Notes under the pieces: generated by a model
Told to the model about the DNA's origin: nothing
Databases searched by the model: none
Seen by the model: only the letters and a program-made list of their open reading frames with translations
Part shown: positions 54,802-63,697 of the stretch, piece by piece
How positions within the stretch are numbered: the stretch's first letter is position 1
How the letters are laid out: the number at the start of each line of letters is the position of its first letter
Assembly (NCBI RefSeq): GCF_900111895.1
Contig: NZ_FOKB01000001.1
Location: 811,177 to 875,176, forward strand
DNA: 64,000 nt
DNA from: Pseudomonas simiae
GTDB lineage: Bacteria > Pseudomonadota > Gammaproteobacteria > Pseudomonadales > Pseudomonadaceae
Reading direction: 5' to 3'
Translations under genes and position numbers: made by a program

Positions 54802-54824
54802 GGCCCCACACAATCCGTGGGGCC
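54802..54824 (+). promoter_or_regulatory. Hairpin between binding-protein and ATPase genes
   Basis: GGCCCCAC, loop ACAATCC, GTGGGGCC, nine bases after the binding-protein stop and without a T run. Such hairpins stabilise the upstream mRNA so that the binding protein is made in excess. Confidence 0.65.
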
Positions 54825-54856
54825 CAGGTCATCCTTCTGAATACGAGGTCGGCGGT

Positions 54857-56365
54857 ATGAGCAGTCTTCTGAAGCTGGAAAACATCTGTAAACGTTACCC
54901 GGGGGTACAGGCCCTCAAGTCCATCAACCTGCAAGTCGAGCGCGGCGAGATCCATGCCTTGCTCGGCGAAAATGGCGCGGGCAAATCGACCCTGATGAAG
55001 ATCCTCGGCGGCGTCGAGCATCAAGACGAGGGCCAGATCCTGATCGATGGCCAGGCGCAGCAGTTCGCGACCTATCGCGATGCGATTGCCGCCGGTATCG
55101 GCATCGTGTTCCAGGAATTCAGCCTGATCCCCTACCTCACGGCGGTGGAAAACATCTTCCTCGGCCATGAGCTGAGCAACCGCTTCGGCCTGCTGCGCAA
55201 GCGCGAAATGGTCGAGGCCAGCGAGGCCTTGTTCAAGCGCCTGGGCGTGACCATCGACCTGCAATGTGCGGTCAAGCACCTGAGCGTGGCCGAGCAGCAG
55301 TTTGTCGAGATCGCCAAGGCCCTGGCCCTGGATGCGCGCCTGCTGGTGCTTGACGAACCCACCGCCACCCTCACGCCCAGTGAGGCGGAACTGCTGTTCG
55401 AGATCATGCGCGAGCTCAAGCGCCAGGGCGTGGCGGTGATTTTCATCTCCCATCACCTGGAGGAGATTTTCCAGGTGTGTGACCGCATCAGCGTGTTGCG
55501 CGACGGCGGCAATGTCGGCGTTACCGATGTGGCCGACAGTGATATCGATCACTTGGTCGAGATGATGGTCGGGCGTCGCCTGGCATGCAGTTTCCCGCCC
55601 AAACCGACCCGCGAACGCGGCCCGCTGTTGCTGGAGGTCAAGGATATCCAGCTGGTGCGCAACGGGCCCCACAACCGCTTCCAACTGCACAAGGGCGAGA
55701 TCCTCGGCTTTGCCGGACTGGTCGGTTCCGGTCGCACCGAACTGGCCCTGGGCATGATGGGCGCGCTGCCGTCTGTGAGCAAAGACGTGTGGCTGCGCGG
55801 CGAGAAAATCACCCTCGACGACCCGGCCCAGGCGCTGGCCCATGGCATCGGCCTGCTGCCGGAAAGCCGCAAGAGCGAAGGGCTGATCACCGACTTCAGC
55901 ATTCGCGAAAACATCTCGCTGAACAACCTGCCCAAATACCAGAACGCTTCGGGCCTGATCGACAAAAACCGCGAATGCGCCAGTGTCGAGGGCCTGATGA
56001 AGCAACTGTCGATCAAGGCTCCCAGCAGCGAAAGCCGGGTGTTCAACCTCAGCGGCGGCAACCAGCAAAAGGTGGTGATCGCGCGCTGGATCAACCACCA
56101 CTGCGATGTGCTGGTGTTCGACGAGCCCACCCGTGGCATCGACGTGGGGGCCAAGGCGCAGATCTACGCGCTGATGCGCAGCCTTACCGAGCAGGGCTAC
56201 GCAATCATCATGATTTCCTCCGAGTTGCCGGAAATCATCGGCATGTGCGACCGGGTCGCCGTGTTCCATAAGGGCGCCATCGTCAAGCTACTCGAAGCGT
56301 CCGCCGTCAATCCTCAAGAGGTCATGCGCCATGCAACAGGGGGCTCAAGTGAATACGTCCATTAG
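54857..56365 (+). CDS. Sugar ABC transporter ATP-binding protein (RbsA type)
   Basis: A 502-residue double ATPase. The first half has GENGAGKST (Walker A, near residue 37), the [15 protein letters not shown] signature and [15 protein letters not shown]. The second half lacks a normal Walker A (GLVGSGRTE), as is usual in this subfamily, but has [16 protein letters not shown] and [16 protein letters not shown]. It energises the following permease. GAGG precedes the ATG. Its end overlaps the permease start by 35 bp. Confidence 0.9.
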   Translation: MSSLLKLENICKRYPGVQALKSINLQVERGEIHALLGENGAGKSTLMKILGGVEHQDEGQILIDGQAQQFATYRDAIAAGIGIVFQEFSLIPYLTAVENIFLGHELSNRFGLLRKREMVEASEALFKRLGVTIDLQCAVKHLSVAEQQFVEIAKALALDARLLVLDEPTATLTPSEAELLFEIMRELKRQGVAVIFISHHLEEIFQVCDRISVLRDGGNVGVTDVADSDIDHLVEMMVGRRLACSFPPKPTRERGPLLLEVKDIQLVRNGPHNRFQLHKGEILGFAGLVGSGRTELALGMMGALPSVSKDVWLRGEKITLDDPAQALAHGIGLLPESRKSEGLITDFSIRENISLNNLPKYQNASGLIDKNRECASVEGLMKQLSIKAPSSESRVFNLSGGNQQKVVIARWINHHCDVLVFDEPTRGIDVGAKAQIYALMRSLTEQGYAIIMISSELPEIIGMCDRVAVFHKGAIVKLLEASAVNPQEVMRHATGGSSEYVH

Positions 56366-57323
56366 TACCGGCGACAGCAGCCGGCTGCGCCTCAACCTGG
56401 CGCGGCTGGTGCGCTCGCCGGCCTTCTATCCGTTCGTGGGGCTGGTGGTGGTGACCTTGGTGATGATCCTTGCCAGCGACACCTTCCTCACTGCCAGCAA
56501 CCTGTCGAACATCGCCCGCCAGGTGTCGATCAACGCGATCATCGCGGTGGGCATGACCTGCGTGATCCTCACCGGCGGCATCGATTTGTCGGTAGGGCCG
56601 GTGATGGCCTTGTCCGGCACGCTCACGGCCGGGTTGATGGTCACGGGGCTGCCGCCGGGCCTAGCGATTGGCGCAGGCATGTTGATCGGCGTGGCCTTCG
56701 GCATCGGCAACGGCTTGTTCGTGGCCTACCTGCACATGCCGCCGATCATCGTCACCCTGGCGACCATGGGCATCGCCCGTGGCCTGGGCCTGATGTACAC
56801 CGACGGATATCCGATTTCCGGTTTGCCGGACTGGTTTGCGTTCTTCGGCCGCGAAAGCCTGTTCGGCATCCAGGTGCCGATCCTGATCATGCTGCTCACC
56901 TACCTGGTCGCCTATGTGCTGCTGCAACACACACGCATCGGCCGCTACATCTACGCCATCGGCGGCAATGAAGAAGCCGTGCGTTTGTCCGGCGTGCGCG
57001 CAGCGCGCTTCAAGCTGCTGGTGTATGGCATCAGCGGCCTGACGGCGGCGATTGCCGGGCTGGTACTCACCTCACGCCTGATGAGTGGCCAGCCGAATGC
57101 CGGCGTGTCGTTCGAGCTGGATGCGATTGCTGCGGTGGTGCTCGGCGGCGCCTCGATTGCCGGCGGGCGCGGCGTGATCGTCGGTACGTTGCTCGGCGCC
57201 ATGCTGCTCGGCGTGTTGAACAACGGATTGAACATGCTTGGTGTTTCGCCCTACGTCCAAAGCGTTATCAAGGGCGGGATCATTTTGCTGGCGATTTTTA
57301 TCAGCCGTCAGCGCCACAAATAA
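56331..57323 (+). CDS. Sugar ABC transporter permease (RbsC type)
   Basis: A 330-residue permease with about nine membrane segments and the family signatures [33 protein letters not shown] and [30 protein letters not shown], the cytoplasmic loop that meets the ATPase, and [28 protein letters not shown]. The ATG at 56331 has GAGG nine bases ahead; a GTG at 56349 is an alternative start. Operon gene three of six. Confidence 0.9.
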   Translation: MQQGAQVNTSISTGDSSRLRLNLARLVRSPAFYPFVGLVVVTLVMILASDTFLTASNLSNIARQVSINAIIAVGMTCVILTGGIDLSVGPVMALSGTLTAGLMVTGLPPGLAIGAGMLIGVAFGIGNGLFVAYLHMPPIIVTLATMGIARGLGLMYTDGYPISGLPDWFAFFGRESLFGIQVPILIMLLTYLVAYVLLQHTRIGRYIYAIGGNEEAVRLSGVRAARFKLLVYGISGLTAAIAGLVLTSRLMSGQPNAGVSFELDAIAAVVLGGASIAGGRGVIVGTLLGAMLLGVLNNGLNMLGVSPYVQSVIKGGIILLAIFISRQRHK

Positions 57324-57351
57324 ACTCCTAACAAGAACAGGACTCGACACC

Positions 57352-58431
57352 ATGGACAAGCACACCGAAATGCAAGCCGTCGTCTGCCACGGCCCCAAAG
57401 ACTATCGCCTGGAACGCATCGGCAAACCCCAGGCACGCGCCAATGAACTGGTGATCCGCATCGCCGCCTGCGGCATATGCGCCAGTGACTGCAAGTGCCA
57501 CTCGGGCGCAGCGATGTTCTGGGGCGGCGACAACCCTTGGGTCAAGGCGCCGGTGGTGCCGGGCCACGAGTTTTTCGGCTATGTGGTAGAAGCGGGCGAG
57601 GGCGCCGAAGAGCACTTCGAAGTCGCGGTGGGCGACAAGGTGATCGCCGAACAGATCGTGCCGTGCAGCAAGTGCCGTTTCTGCAAGTCGGGCAAGTATT
57701 GGATGTGCGAAGTGCACAACATCTTCGGCTTCCAGCGTGAAGTGGCCGAAGGCGGCATGGCCCAGTACATGCGCATTCCCAAGACCGCCATCGTGCACAA
57801 GATCCCCGAGTCGGTGTCGCTGGAAGACTCGGCGCTGGTGGAACCGATGGCCTGTTCCATCCATACCGTCAACCGCGGCGATATCCAGCTTGATGACGTG
57901 GTGGTGATCGCCGGTGCCGGCACCCTTGGCTTGTGCATGGTCCAGGTCGCTGCATTGAAGACGCCGAAGAAACTGGTGGTGATCGACATGGTCGACGAGC
58001 GCCTGGAACTGGCGAAGAAGTTCGGCGCCGATGTGGTGATCAACCCGTCGCGGGACAACGCCCGCGAGATCATCAATGGCCTGACCGACAACTATGGCTG
58101 CGACGTGTACATCGAAACCACCGGCGTTCCGGCCGGCGTGACCCAGGGCCTGGACCTGATCCGCAAGCTCGGGCGTTTTGTCGAGTTCAGCGTGTTTGGT
58201 GCCGAGACCAGCGTCGACTGGTCGATCATTGGCGATCGCAAGGAGTTGGACGTACGCGGCGCCCACCTCGGGCCGTATTGCTACCCGATCGCCATCGACC
58301 TGTTCGAGCGCGGCCTGGTCACGTCCAAGGGCATCGTTACCCATGACTTCCCGCTGGACGACTGGGCCGAAGCCTTCGAGCTGGCGAACTCGACCAAGTC
58401 GATCAAGGTGCTGTTGAAGCCGGTGGTCTGA
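57352..58431 (+). CDS. Zinc-dependent polyol dehydrogenase (MDR family), 359 aa
   Basis: A medium-chain dehydrogenase. It has the catalytic zinc site CGICASDCKCHSG and GHEFFGYVVEAGEG, a structural zinc lobe CSKCRFCKSGKYWMC (four Cys), and the Rossmann loop VIAGAGTLGLCMVQVAALKTPKKLVVID. It would oxidise a polyol to a ketose with NAD+. The sequence recalls enzymes annotated as erythritol/L-threitol dehydrogenase, but pentitols are also possible. It is 28 bp after the permease and three bases before the kinase gene. Confidence 0.82.
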   Translation: MDKHTEMQAVVCHGPKDYRLERIGKPQARANELVIRIAACGICASDCKCHSGAAMFWGGDNPWVKAPVVPGHEFFGYVVEAGEGAEEHFEVAVGDKVIAEQIVPCSKCRFCKSGKYWMCEVHNIFGFQREVAEGGMAQYMRIPKTAIVHKIPESVSLEDSALVEPMACSIHTVNRGDIQLDDVVVIAGAGTLGLCMVQVAALKTPKKLVVIDMVDERLELAKKFGADVVINPSRDNAREIINGLTDNYGCDVYIETTGVPAGVTQGLDLIRKLGRFVEFSVFGAETSVDWSIIGDRKELDVRGAHLGPYCYPIAIDLFERGLVTSKGIVTHDFPLDDWAEAFELANSTKSIKVLLKPVV

Positions 58432-58434
58432 AAA

Positions 58435-59967
58435 ATGAACTACGTGATGGGTGTCGATATAGGAACCCAGAGCACCAAGGCGCTGCTGGTGGATGGTCAA
58501 GGTACGATCATCGCCCAGCACAGCCAGGGGTATCGTGTGGATACCCCGAAAGTGCGCTGGGCCGAGCAATGGCCTCAGGTCTGGCTGGATGCGGTCGAGG
58601 CCTGTGTGGCGCAGTGCATGGCCAAGGCCGGCGTGGCGGCGGAACAGGTCAAGGCATTGTGCATCAGCAGCCTGTACGGCGGCTCGGGGATTGCGGTGGA
58701 TGCGCAGATCACGCCGCTGCACCCGTGCCTGATCTGGATGGATCGCCGCGCCGGCGAGCAGGTAGCCTGGGTACGCGAGCAGGTTGACCTGGACCGGCTG
58801 TTCGCGATCACCGGCAATTCGGTGGACAGCTACTATGGCTTCACCAAGATGCTCTGGCTCAAGCAGCACCAGCCTGAGGTGTGGGCGAACACCCGCTACC
58901 TGTTGCCGCCCAACAGCTATATCAATTGGTGCCTCACCGGGGAGTTGGCGGTGGACCATAGCAGCGCCGGCAATATCGGCGGTGTCTACGACGTGAAGGC
59001 GCGTGACTGGTCGGGGGAGATGCTGGATGCGCTGGGCATTCCCCAGACAATGATGCCGCAGCGGCTAGTGTATTCAGGGGAGGTGGTGGGTGGCCTGCTC
59101 GACACCTGGGCAACACGCCTGGGCCTGCAAGCTGGCACGCCGTTGCTTGCCGGTGGCGTCGATGCTGCCATGGCCACGCTGGCCGCAGGGGTCACCCAGC
59201 CGGGCAACCACGTGGCAATGATCGGCACCAGCATGTGCTGGGGTTACCTGAACCAACAGGTGGACGCCCATCACGGCTTGGTCAGCATGCCCCACGTCTA
59301 CAACGGCCACCGCGACCTGTACATCTTCGGCGGTGCGATCACGGCCGGTGCCTCGGTCAGCTGGTTTCGCGAGCAGTTCTGCCAGGCCGAAGAGCAACAA
59401 GCCAAGGTTACCGGCCAGGACAGCCTGGTGCTGCTGGAGCAGCGTGCGATGAACCTCCCGGCGGGCAGCGAAGGCCTGTTGTTCCTGCCGTACCTGATGG
59501 GTGAACGCAGTCCGGTTTGGGATGACCGTGCCAGTGGCAGTTTTGTCGGCTTGAACCTTTACCACGGCCGCATTCACCTGTATCGCGCGGTGCTGGAGGG
59601 CGTGAGTTTTGCCTTGCGGCACAACATCGAAGCGGGCACCCGTGGCGCGCATTCCCTGGACCCGCGCTTGATTGTGGTGGGTGGGGCAAGCCATTCGGAT
59701 TTGTGGATGCAGATCATCGCGGATATTACGCAGTACCCGGTGTACACCATCGTTCAGGAGGTGGAGGCGGCGTTGGGTGCGGCGTTGTTGGCGGCGCATT
59801 CGGTGGGGTTGGTGAGTGATGGGGAGATGGACAAAGGGTGGGTGCAATTGGCGCTGCGGGCGGAGCCCAAGGTTGAAAACGTCGGGGTTTATGACCGGGC
59901 GTTTGCCGAGTACTTGAAGCTGTATCCCGCGCTGAAACCGATCATGCATAACCTGCAAACCAACTGA
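58435..59967 (+). CDS. FGGY-family carbohydrate kinase, 510 aa
   Basis: The actin-like kinase fold is evident. N-terminal phosphate loop GVDIGTQSTKALLVDGQG comes first, then LIWMDRRAGEQ, GGVDAAMATLAAG, the adenosine motif region MIGTSMCWGYL, LPYLMGERSPVWDD and the second domain LIVVGGASHSDLWMQIIADITQYPV, typical of the xylulokinase-like group. It phosphorylates the ketose produced by the preceding dehydrogenase (tetrulose or pentulose) so that it enters central metabolism. Followed by a REPIN. Confidence 0.85.
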   Translation: MNYVMGVDIGTQSTKALLVDGQGTIIAQHSQGYRVDTPKVRWAEQWPQVWLDAVEACVAQCMAKAGVAAEQVKALCISSLYGGSGIAVDAQITPLHPCLIWMDRRAGEQVAWVREQVDLDRLFAITGNSVDSYYGFTKMLWLKQHQPEVWANTRYLLPPNSYINWCLTGELAVDHSSAGNIGGVYDVKARDWSGEMLDALGIPQTMMPQRLVYSGEVVGGLLDTWATRLGLQAGTPLLAGGVDAAMATLAAGVTQPGNHVAMIGTSMCWGYLNQQVDAHHGLVSMPHVYNGHRDLYIFGGAITAGASVSWFREQFCQAEEQQAKVTGQDSLVLLEQRAMNLPAGSEGLLFLPYLMGERSPVWDDRASGSFVGLNLYHGRIHLYRAVLEGVSFALRHNIEAGTRGAHSLDPRLIVVGGASHSDLWMQIIADITQYPVYTIVQEVEAALGAALLAAHSVGLVSDGEMDKGWVQLALRAEPKVENVGVYDRAFAEYLKLYPALKPIMHNLQTN

Positions 59968-59985
59968 TTCAACACAGTCCAAAAA

Positions 59986-60075
59986 TGTAGGAGCGGGCTT
60001 GCTCGCGAATGCGGTGTGTCAGTCAACAGATTCATTGGCGGATCCACCGCATTCGCGAGCAAGCCCGCTCCCACA
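59986..60075. repeat. REPIN between kinase and SDR genes
   Basis: TGTAGGAGCGGGCTTGCTCGCG and the inverse CGCGAGCAAGCCCGCTCCCACA enclose a spacer of about 46 bp. It lies inside the polyol operon and may reduce expression of the last gene. Confidence 0.88.
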
Positions 60076-60107
60076 GGGGATCTTCATTGCTTTTGAGATG
60101 TGTATTC

Positions 60108-60833
60108 ATGAACGCAGCCTTCGACTTCACCCACCACCGTATCCTCGTCACCGGCGCCAGCAGCGGCATCGGTCGCGAAATCGCCCAACAGCTCATCGCC
60201 AGCGGCGCTGAAGTCTTCGCCCTGGGTCGCGACGCGCAAGCTCTGGCCCAACTCGGTTGCCACACCCTCTGCCTGGACATCGCCGACAGCGCCGCCCTCG
60301 ACAAAGCCCTGCACGACCTGCCGCCGCTGCATGGCCTGGTCAACTGCGCCGGCATTTCGCGCCTGGAGCCCGCCGCTGCCATCAGCGCCGAAGCCTTCGA
60401 CCAAGTGATGCAGGTTAATGCCCGTGCCGCCGCGCAAGTCGCCAGCCGCGTGGCGGCCAAGATGATAGAAGCGCAGATCGCCGGTAGCATCGTCAACGTC
60501 TCCAGCCAGGCCTCGCTGGTGGCCCTGGACGATCACCTTGGCTATTGCGCGTCCAAGGCCGCGCTGGATGCGATCACCCGTGTGCAATGCGCCGAGTGGG
60601 GTCGCTTTGGCATACGCGTCAACAGTGTCAACCCCACGGTGACGCTCACGCCGATGGCAGCCATGGCCTGGTCCGAGCCGGCCAAGCGTGACCCGGCGCT
60701 GGCGGCCATTCCATTGGGGCGCTTTGCGCAAACCGTGGAAGTGGCCTTGCCGGTGCTGTTCCTGCTGAGTCGCGCCGCCAGCATGATCAGTGGCGTCAGC
60801 TTGCCCATCGACGGCGGTTACACCAGTCGCTAG
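60108..60833 (+). CDS. L-xylulose reductase (DCXR)-like SDR, 241 aa
   Basis: A short SDR with TGASSGIGREIA, NCAGISRLEP, and catalytic NVSSQASLVALDDHLGYCASKAA. The following NPTVTLTPMAAMAWSEPAKRDPALAAIPLGRFAQ closely follows the pattern of animal and bacterial L-xylulose (diacetyl) reductase. It interconverts a ketose and a polyol with NADP(H), or oxidises a second polyol (D-threitol-type enzymes look alike). The start at 60108 (MNAAFDFTHHR) follows GAG at a workable distance. Its stop overlaps that of the convergent LacI gene by three bases within CTAG. Confidence 0.8.
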   Translation: MNAAFDFTHHRILVTGASSGIGREIAQQLIASGAEVFALGRDAQALAQLGCHTLCLDIADSAALDKALHDLPPLHGLVNCAGISRLEPAAAISAEAFDQVMQVNARAAAQVASRVAAKMIEAQIAGSIVNVSSQASLVALDDHLGYCASKAALDAITRVQCAEWGRFGIRVNSVNPTVTLTPMAAMAWSEPAKRDPALAAIPLGRFAQTVEVALPVLFLLSRAASMISGVSLPIDGGYTSR

Positions 60834-61834
60834 CCGTTTTCCAACTGGCCGGCGATCACCACCTTGTCCCGTGGCTTGAACGGGTCTTCCAGGCGGTCGA
60901 GCAGCAGGCGCACCGCGCTGCTGCCGGCCAGGGACGCATCGTGGGCCACGCAGGCGATGGGCACGCCAAAGATATCGGCGAAGGGCAGGCGGTCGATGCC
61001 GCAGATGGTCAGGCTGTCGTGGGCGATGTTGTGCATGCGCAGTGCGCGTAGGGCGCCGAGGGTGATCAACTGGTTGAAGCCCATGATCGCGTCTGGCGCC
61101 GAGTGTTCGGCCAGGTAGTCGAGGGTGTGCAGGTAGGAGGGCATCAGCGTGTAGTCGCCGGCCTGCACCGCGACCTCTACCTGCGGGTGTTCGGCCAGCA
61201 CTTCGCGCAGGCCCTTGAGGCGCTCGACGGTGATACGTGAGTGCTCGGGGCCGGTCAGCACCAGCAGGCGCTTGAGATTTGGTGTCTGGCGCAGCAGGTA
61301 ATGCGCGGCCTGGATGCCGTTGTGGTAGTTGTCGAGCACCACGCGGCTGAACGGGCTGTCATGGATCGTGCGATCGAGCAGCACCACCGGGGTCTTGCCG
61401 TTGGCCAGGCGTTCAAGGTAGTCGGGCTGATAGCTCGGCTCATCCGAGACCGGCGACAGGATGATCCCCGCCACACGGTAGCCCAGCAGGGTATCCACGG
61501 CCTTGCTTTCCAGTTCTTCCAGCTCATCGGTGTCCACCAGCATGATGGTGTAGCCGTGCTGTTTGGCCTCGCGGGAAATCGCCTTGATCATTTCGCTGTA
61601 GAACGGGTTGTCCACCGATGCGGTGATCACGCCGATGATCAGGCTCTCACTGCGCTTGAGCCCGCGTGCGAAGGCGTTGGGCACGTAGTCCATCTCCCGT
61701 GCCACTTCAAGGATGCGCGCCAGGGTGGCCGGCTTGACCAAGTCGGGTTTGCTCAACGCCCGGGACACCGTGATGGTGGTCATGCCGACGCGTTTGGCGA
61801 TATCGCTGATGGTGACGGACTTTTTCTTGTTCAT
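60830..61834 (-). CDS. LacI-family repressor of the polyol operon
   Basis: The 334-residue protein starts MNKKKSVTISDIAKRVGMTTITVSRALSKPDLVKP, the LacI HTH and hinge, followed by YVPNAFARGLKRSESLIIGVITASVDNPFYSEMIKAI (periplasmic-binding-like domain). It is of the GntR/IdnR-like subgroup. It sits tail-to-tail with the last operon gene, and the operator at 53815 is its probable target. The effector should be the imported polyol or its ketose. Confidence 0.88.
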   Translation of the reverse strand: MNKKKSVTISDIAKRVGMTTITVSRALSKPDLVKPATLARILEVAREMDYVPNAFARGLKRSESLIIGVITASVDNPFYSEMIKAISREAKQHGYTIMLVDTDELEELESKAVDTLLGYRVAGIILSPVSDEPSYQPDYLERLANGKTPVVLLDRTIHDSPFSRVVLDNYHNGIQAAHYLLRQTPNLKRLLVLTGPEHSRITVERLKGLREVLAEHPQVEVAVQAGDYTLMPSYLHTLDYLAEHSAPDAIMGFNQLITLGALRALRMHNIAHDSLTICGIDRLPFADIFGVPIACVAHDASLAGSSAVRLLLDRLEDPFKPRDKVVIAGQLENG

Positions 61835-61892
61835 CGGTAAGGCTGCAAAAGGAAACACTCGCAGGCTAGCATGCGCGCAGGGGGAGGGTGAT

Positions 61893-62756
61893 TCAAATCA
61901 ATGGGTCCCAGCGCTGCGACCAGTCACTTTCAGCCTTGACCACTTCGCGCAGCAACCCCAGTGCCTGTTGCAACACCGCCGAATCCCGCGCCCGTGAATA
62001 CACCAGGTAAGTGGGGAAGCTGAACTCCGGCGCCTTGGGCACGCGCTGCATCACGCCATTGTCCAGGTAGCTCTGCACCACGCGGGTACGGAAGTAGCCG
62101 GCGCCACCGTTTTCCAGGATGTACTGCAACGCCAGCGGGCCGAGGTTGAAACTCAGCGCGGCGCGGGCCTTGTCGGGCAGGGCGGCATCGTGCTGTTGGC
62201 GAAAGCCGGGGCCCCAATCGATATACACGTAGGGGGCCGGATTGCTCACCAATTGCACCAGGATCAGTTTTTCTTCCAGCACTTGCTCCACCTGCAACCC
62301 CGGCCAGTACTGCGGCTGGAACACCAGCGCGGCGTCGAGCACGCCCAGTTCCAGCTGGCGCAACAGGTACTCGCCTTCGCGTACTTCGGTGCGCAGCGCA
62401 TGGCCGGGGAGATGCTGACGCAGGGCCTGGGCCCAGCCGAGCATCAATGGGTTGCACAGGCTGACCTCGCCGCCGATATGCAGCACGTTGCGGTAGCCAT
62501 CGGGCAGCGGCAGGTCGCGTTTTGCCGCTTCCCAGGTTTGCAGCAATTGGTTGGCGTATACCACGAAGGCCTCGCCGTCGGCGGTCAGCCTGGCGCCGGC
62601 GCGGTTGCGCACGAACAGTGTGCTGCCTAGCTGGCTTTCGAGGCTTTTGACTCGCGCGGTGATGGCGGTCTGGGTGACGTGCAGTTTCTCGGCGGCTGCG
62701 GCCAGGCTGCCGCAGCGGGTGATTTCGAGGAAGGTGCGTGCCAGTTCGATGTCCAT
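61893..62756 (-). CDS. LysR-family regulator, 287 aa
   Basis: HTH at residues 1-60 (MDIELARTFLEITRCGSLAAAAEKLHVTQTAITARVKSLESQLG) and a short effector domain. The open frame continues upstream for 170 codons, but only because the 72-bp repeat array has no stops; the ATG at 62754-62756 with GGGGGG before it is the true start. No neighbour suggests a target; the polyol operon has its own LacI. Length is at the low end for the family. Confidence 0.87.
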   Translation of the reverse strand: MDIELARTFLEITRCGSLAAAAEKLHVTQTAITARVKSLESQLGSTLFVRNRAGARLTADGEAFVVYANQLLQTWEAAKRDLPLPDGYRNVLHIGGEVSLCNPLMLGWAQALRQHLPGHALRTEVREGEYLLRQLELGVLDAALVFQPQYWPGLQVEQVLEEKLILVQLVSNPAPYVYIDWGPGFRQQHDAALPDKARAALSFNLGPLALQYILENGGAGYFRTRVVQSYLDNGVMQRVPKAPEFSFPTYLVYSRARDSAVLQQALGLLREVVKAESDWSQRWDPLI

Positions 62757-62795
62757 GAAGCCCCCCGGGGTTGAATGGAGGGCATTGTAGTGGAT

Positions 62796-63245
62796 GGCGG
62801 CCTGACAGCCGACGACAATCTCACTGTGGCCCCACGATCCAAATGTGGGAGCTGGCTTGCTCGCGAAGGCGGCCCGACAGCCGACGACAATCTCACTGTA
62901 GCCCCGCGATCCAAATGTGGCAGCTGTCTTGCCTGCGAAGGCGGCCTGACAGCCGACGACAATCTCACTGTAGCCCCACGATCCAAATGTGGGAGCGGGC
63001 TTGCTCGCGAAGGCGGCCTGACAGCCGACGACAATCTCACTGTGGCCCCACGATCCAAATGTGGCAGCTGGCTTGCCTGCGAAGGCGGCCTGACAGCCGA
63101 CGACAATCTCACTGTAGCCCCGCGATCTAAATGTGGGAGCTGGCTTGCTCGCGAAGGCGGCCTGACAGCCGACGACAATCTCACTGTAGCCCCGCGATCC
63201 AAATGTGGGAGCTGGCTTGCCTGCGAAGGCGGCCTGACAGCCGAC
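62796..63245. repeat. 72-bp tandem array containing REP sequence (six units plus part)
   Basis: Units start at 62796, 62868, 62940, 63012, 63084, 63156 and, partial, 63228: exactly 72 bp each. Every unit has GGCGGCCTGACAGCCGACGA, then CAATCTCACTGT, GATCCAAATGTGG and a REP half (GGGAGCTGGCTTGCTCGCGAA or GGCAGCTGGCTTGCCTGCGAA type). Variants alternate between units 1-5, hinting at a 144-bp higher-order step. The array lies directly upstream of the LysR gene. As 72 is a multiple of three it leaves long spurious reading frames on both strands. Confidence 0.95.
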
Positions 63246-63530
63246 CTGGATGTTGGATCTGCCCGGGTACATATCCGTTATTTAGGTAACGACTACTATT
63301 GGTTCCGCCCTTACGGCGGGTCACTTTCGAAAAGCGCGAAAGTAACCAAAGCGCTCTTGCCCCAACACTCGGCACCTCGCCTAGGCTCGGTGTGCCCGTA
63401 ATCCGACAGGTATTTGGGGGGCCGCCGCTACGCGCCATCCATGGCGCGGGGCGGCTAAACCGGCATCCCTGCCGGTTTACCCCCCAAATCCCTGTCGAAT
63501 TCCGGCCAGCGTGTTTGACGGGGCGCTTAG
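63246..63530. repeat. Pseudomonas intergenic repeat with several hairpins
   Basis: Contains CCGCCCTTACGGCGG, ACTTTCG/CGCGAAAGT, GGCGC/GCGCC arms around CATCCATG and CCGGCATCCCTGCCGG. The segment GTAACGACTACTATTGGTTC to AACCAAAGCGCTCTTGCCCC is one I know as a recurrent intergenic block in P. fluorescens genomes, with ORF-free hairpins. No gene is supported here. Confidence 0.6.
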
Positions 63531-63602
63531 GATCAAGATCAAGATCAAGATCAAGATCAAGATCAAGATCAAGATCAAGATCAAGATCAAGATCAAGATC
63601 AA
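63531..63602. repeat. GATCAA hexanucleotide microsatellite, 12 copies
   Basis: Twelve uninterrupted GATCAA units, followed by AAGCAAGAGC remnants. Intergenic between the repeat block and the amidase gene's 3' side. Copy number probably varies between strains by slippage. Confidence 0.97.
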
Positions 63603-63662
63603 AAGCAAGAGCACGGCGGCCTGATAGCCGGCCTGAGTGGTTGAATCAAAAGCCGGTAGGTG

Positions 63663-63688
63663 TAGGCGCCGGCAAGCCGGCTCCTACA
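63663..63688. repeat. Single REP hairpin after the amidase gene
   Basis: GTAGGCGCCGGC-AA-GCCGGCTCCTAC, a near-perfect stem nine bases downstream of the amidase stop on the minus strand. It may protect the 3' end of its mRNA. Confidence 0.85.
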
Positions 63689-63697
63689 GGGGGTATT

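Noticed and set aside
53897..56269. 790-codon minus-strand frame over the sugar transporter genes
   Set aside because: Antisense to a clear binding protein and ATPase; composition (His/Gln/Asp-rich) is typical of reversed GC-rich codons.
57328..58959. 543-codon minus-strand frame over the dehydrogenase and kinase
   Set aside because: Shadow of two recognised enzymes.
62796..63245. CRISPR array
   Set aside because: Units repeat over their full 72 bp with no unique spacers, contain REP sequence, and no cas gene is present.
62627..63401. Repetitive proteins and a long N-terminal extension of the LysR gene read through the 72-bp array
   Set aside because: The unit length is a multiple of three and lacks stops, so open frames arise on both strands by chance; the LysR HTH begins at 62756.
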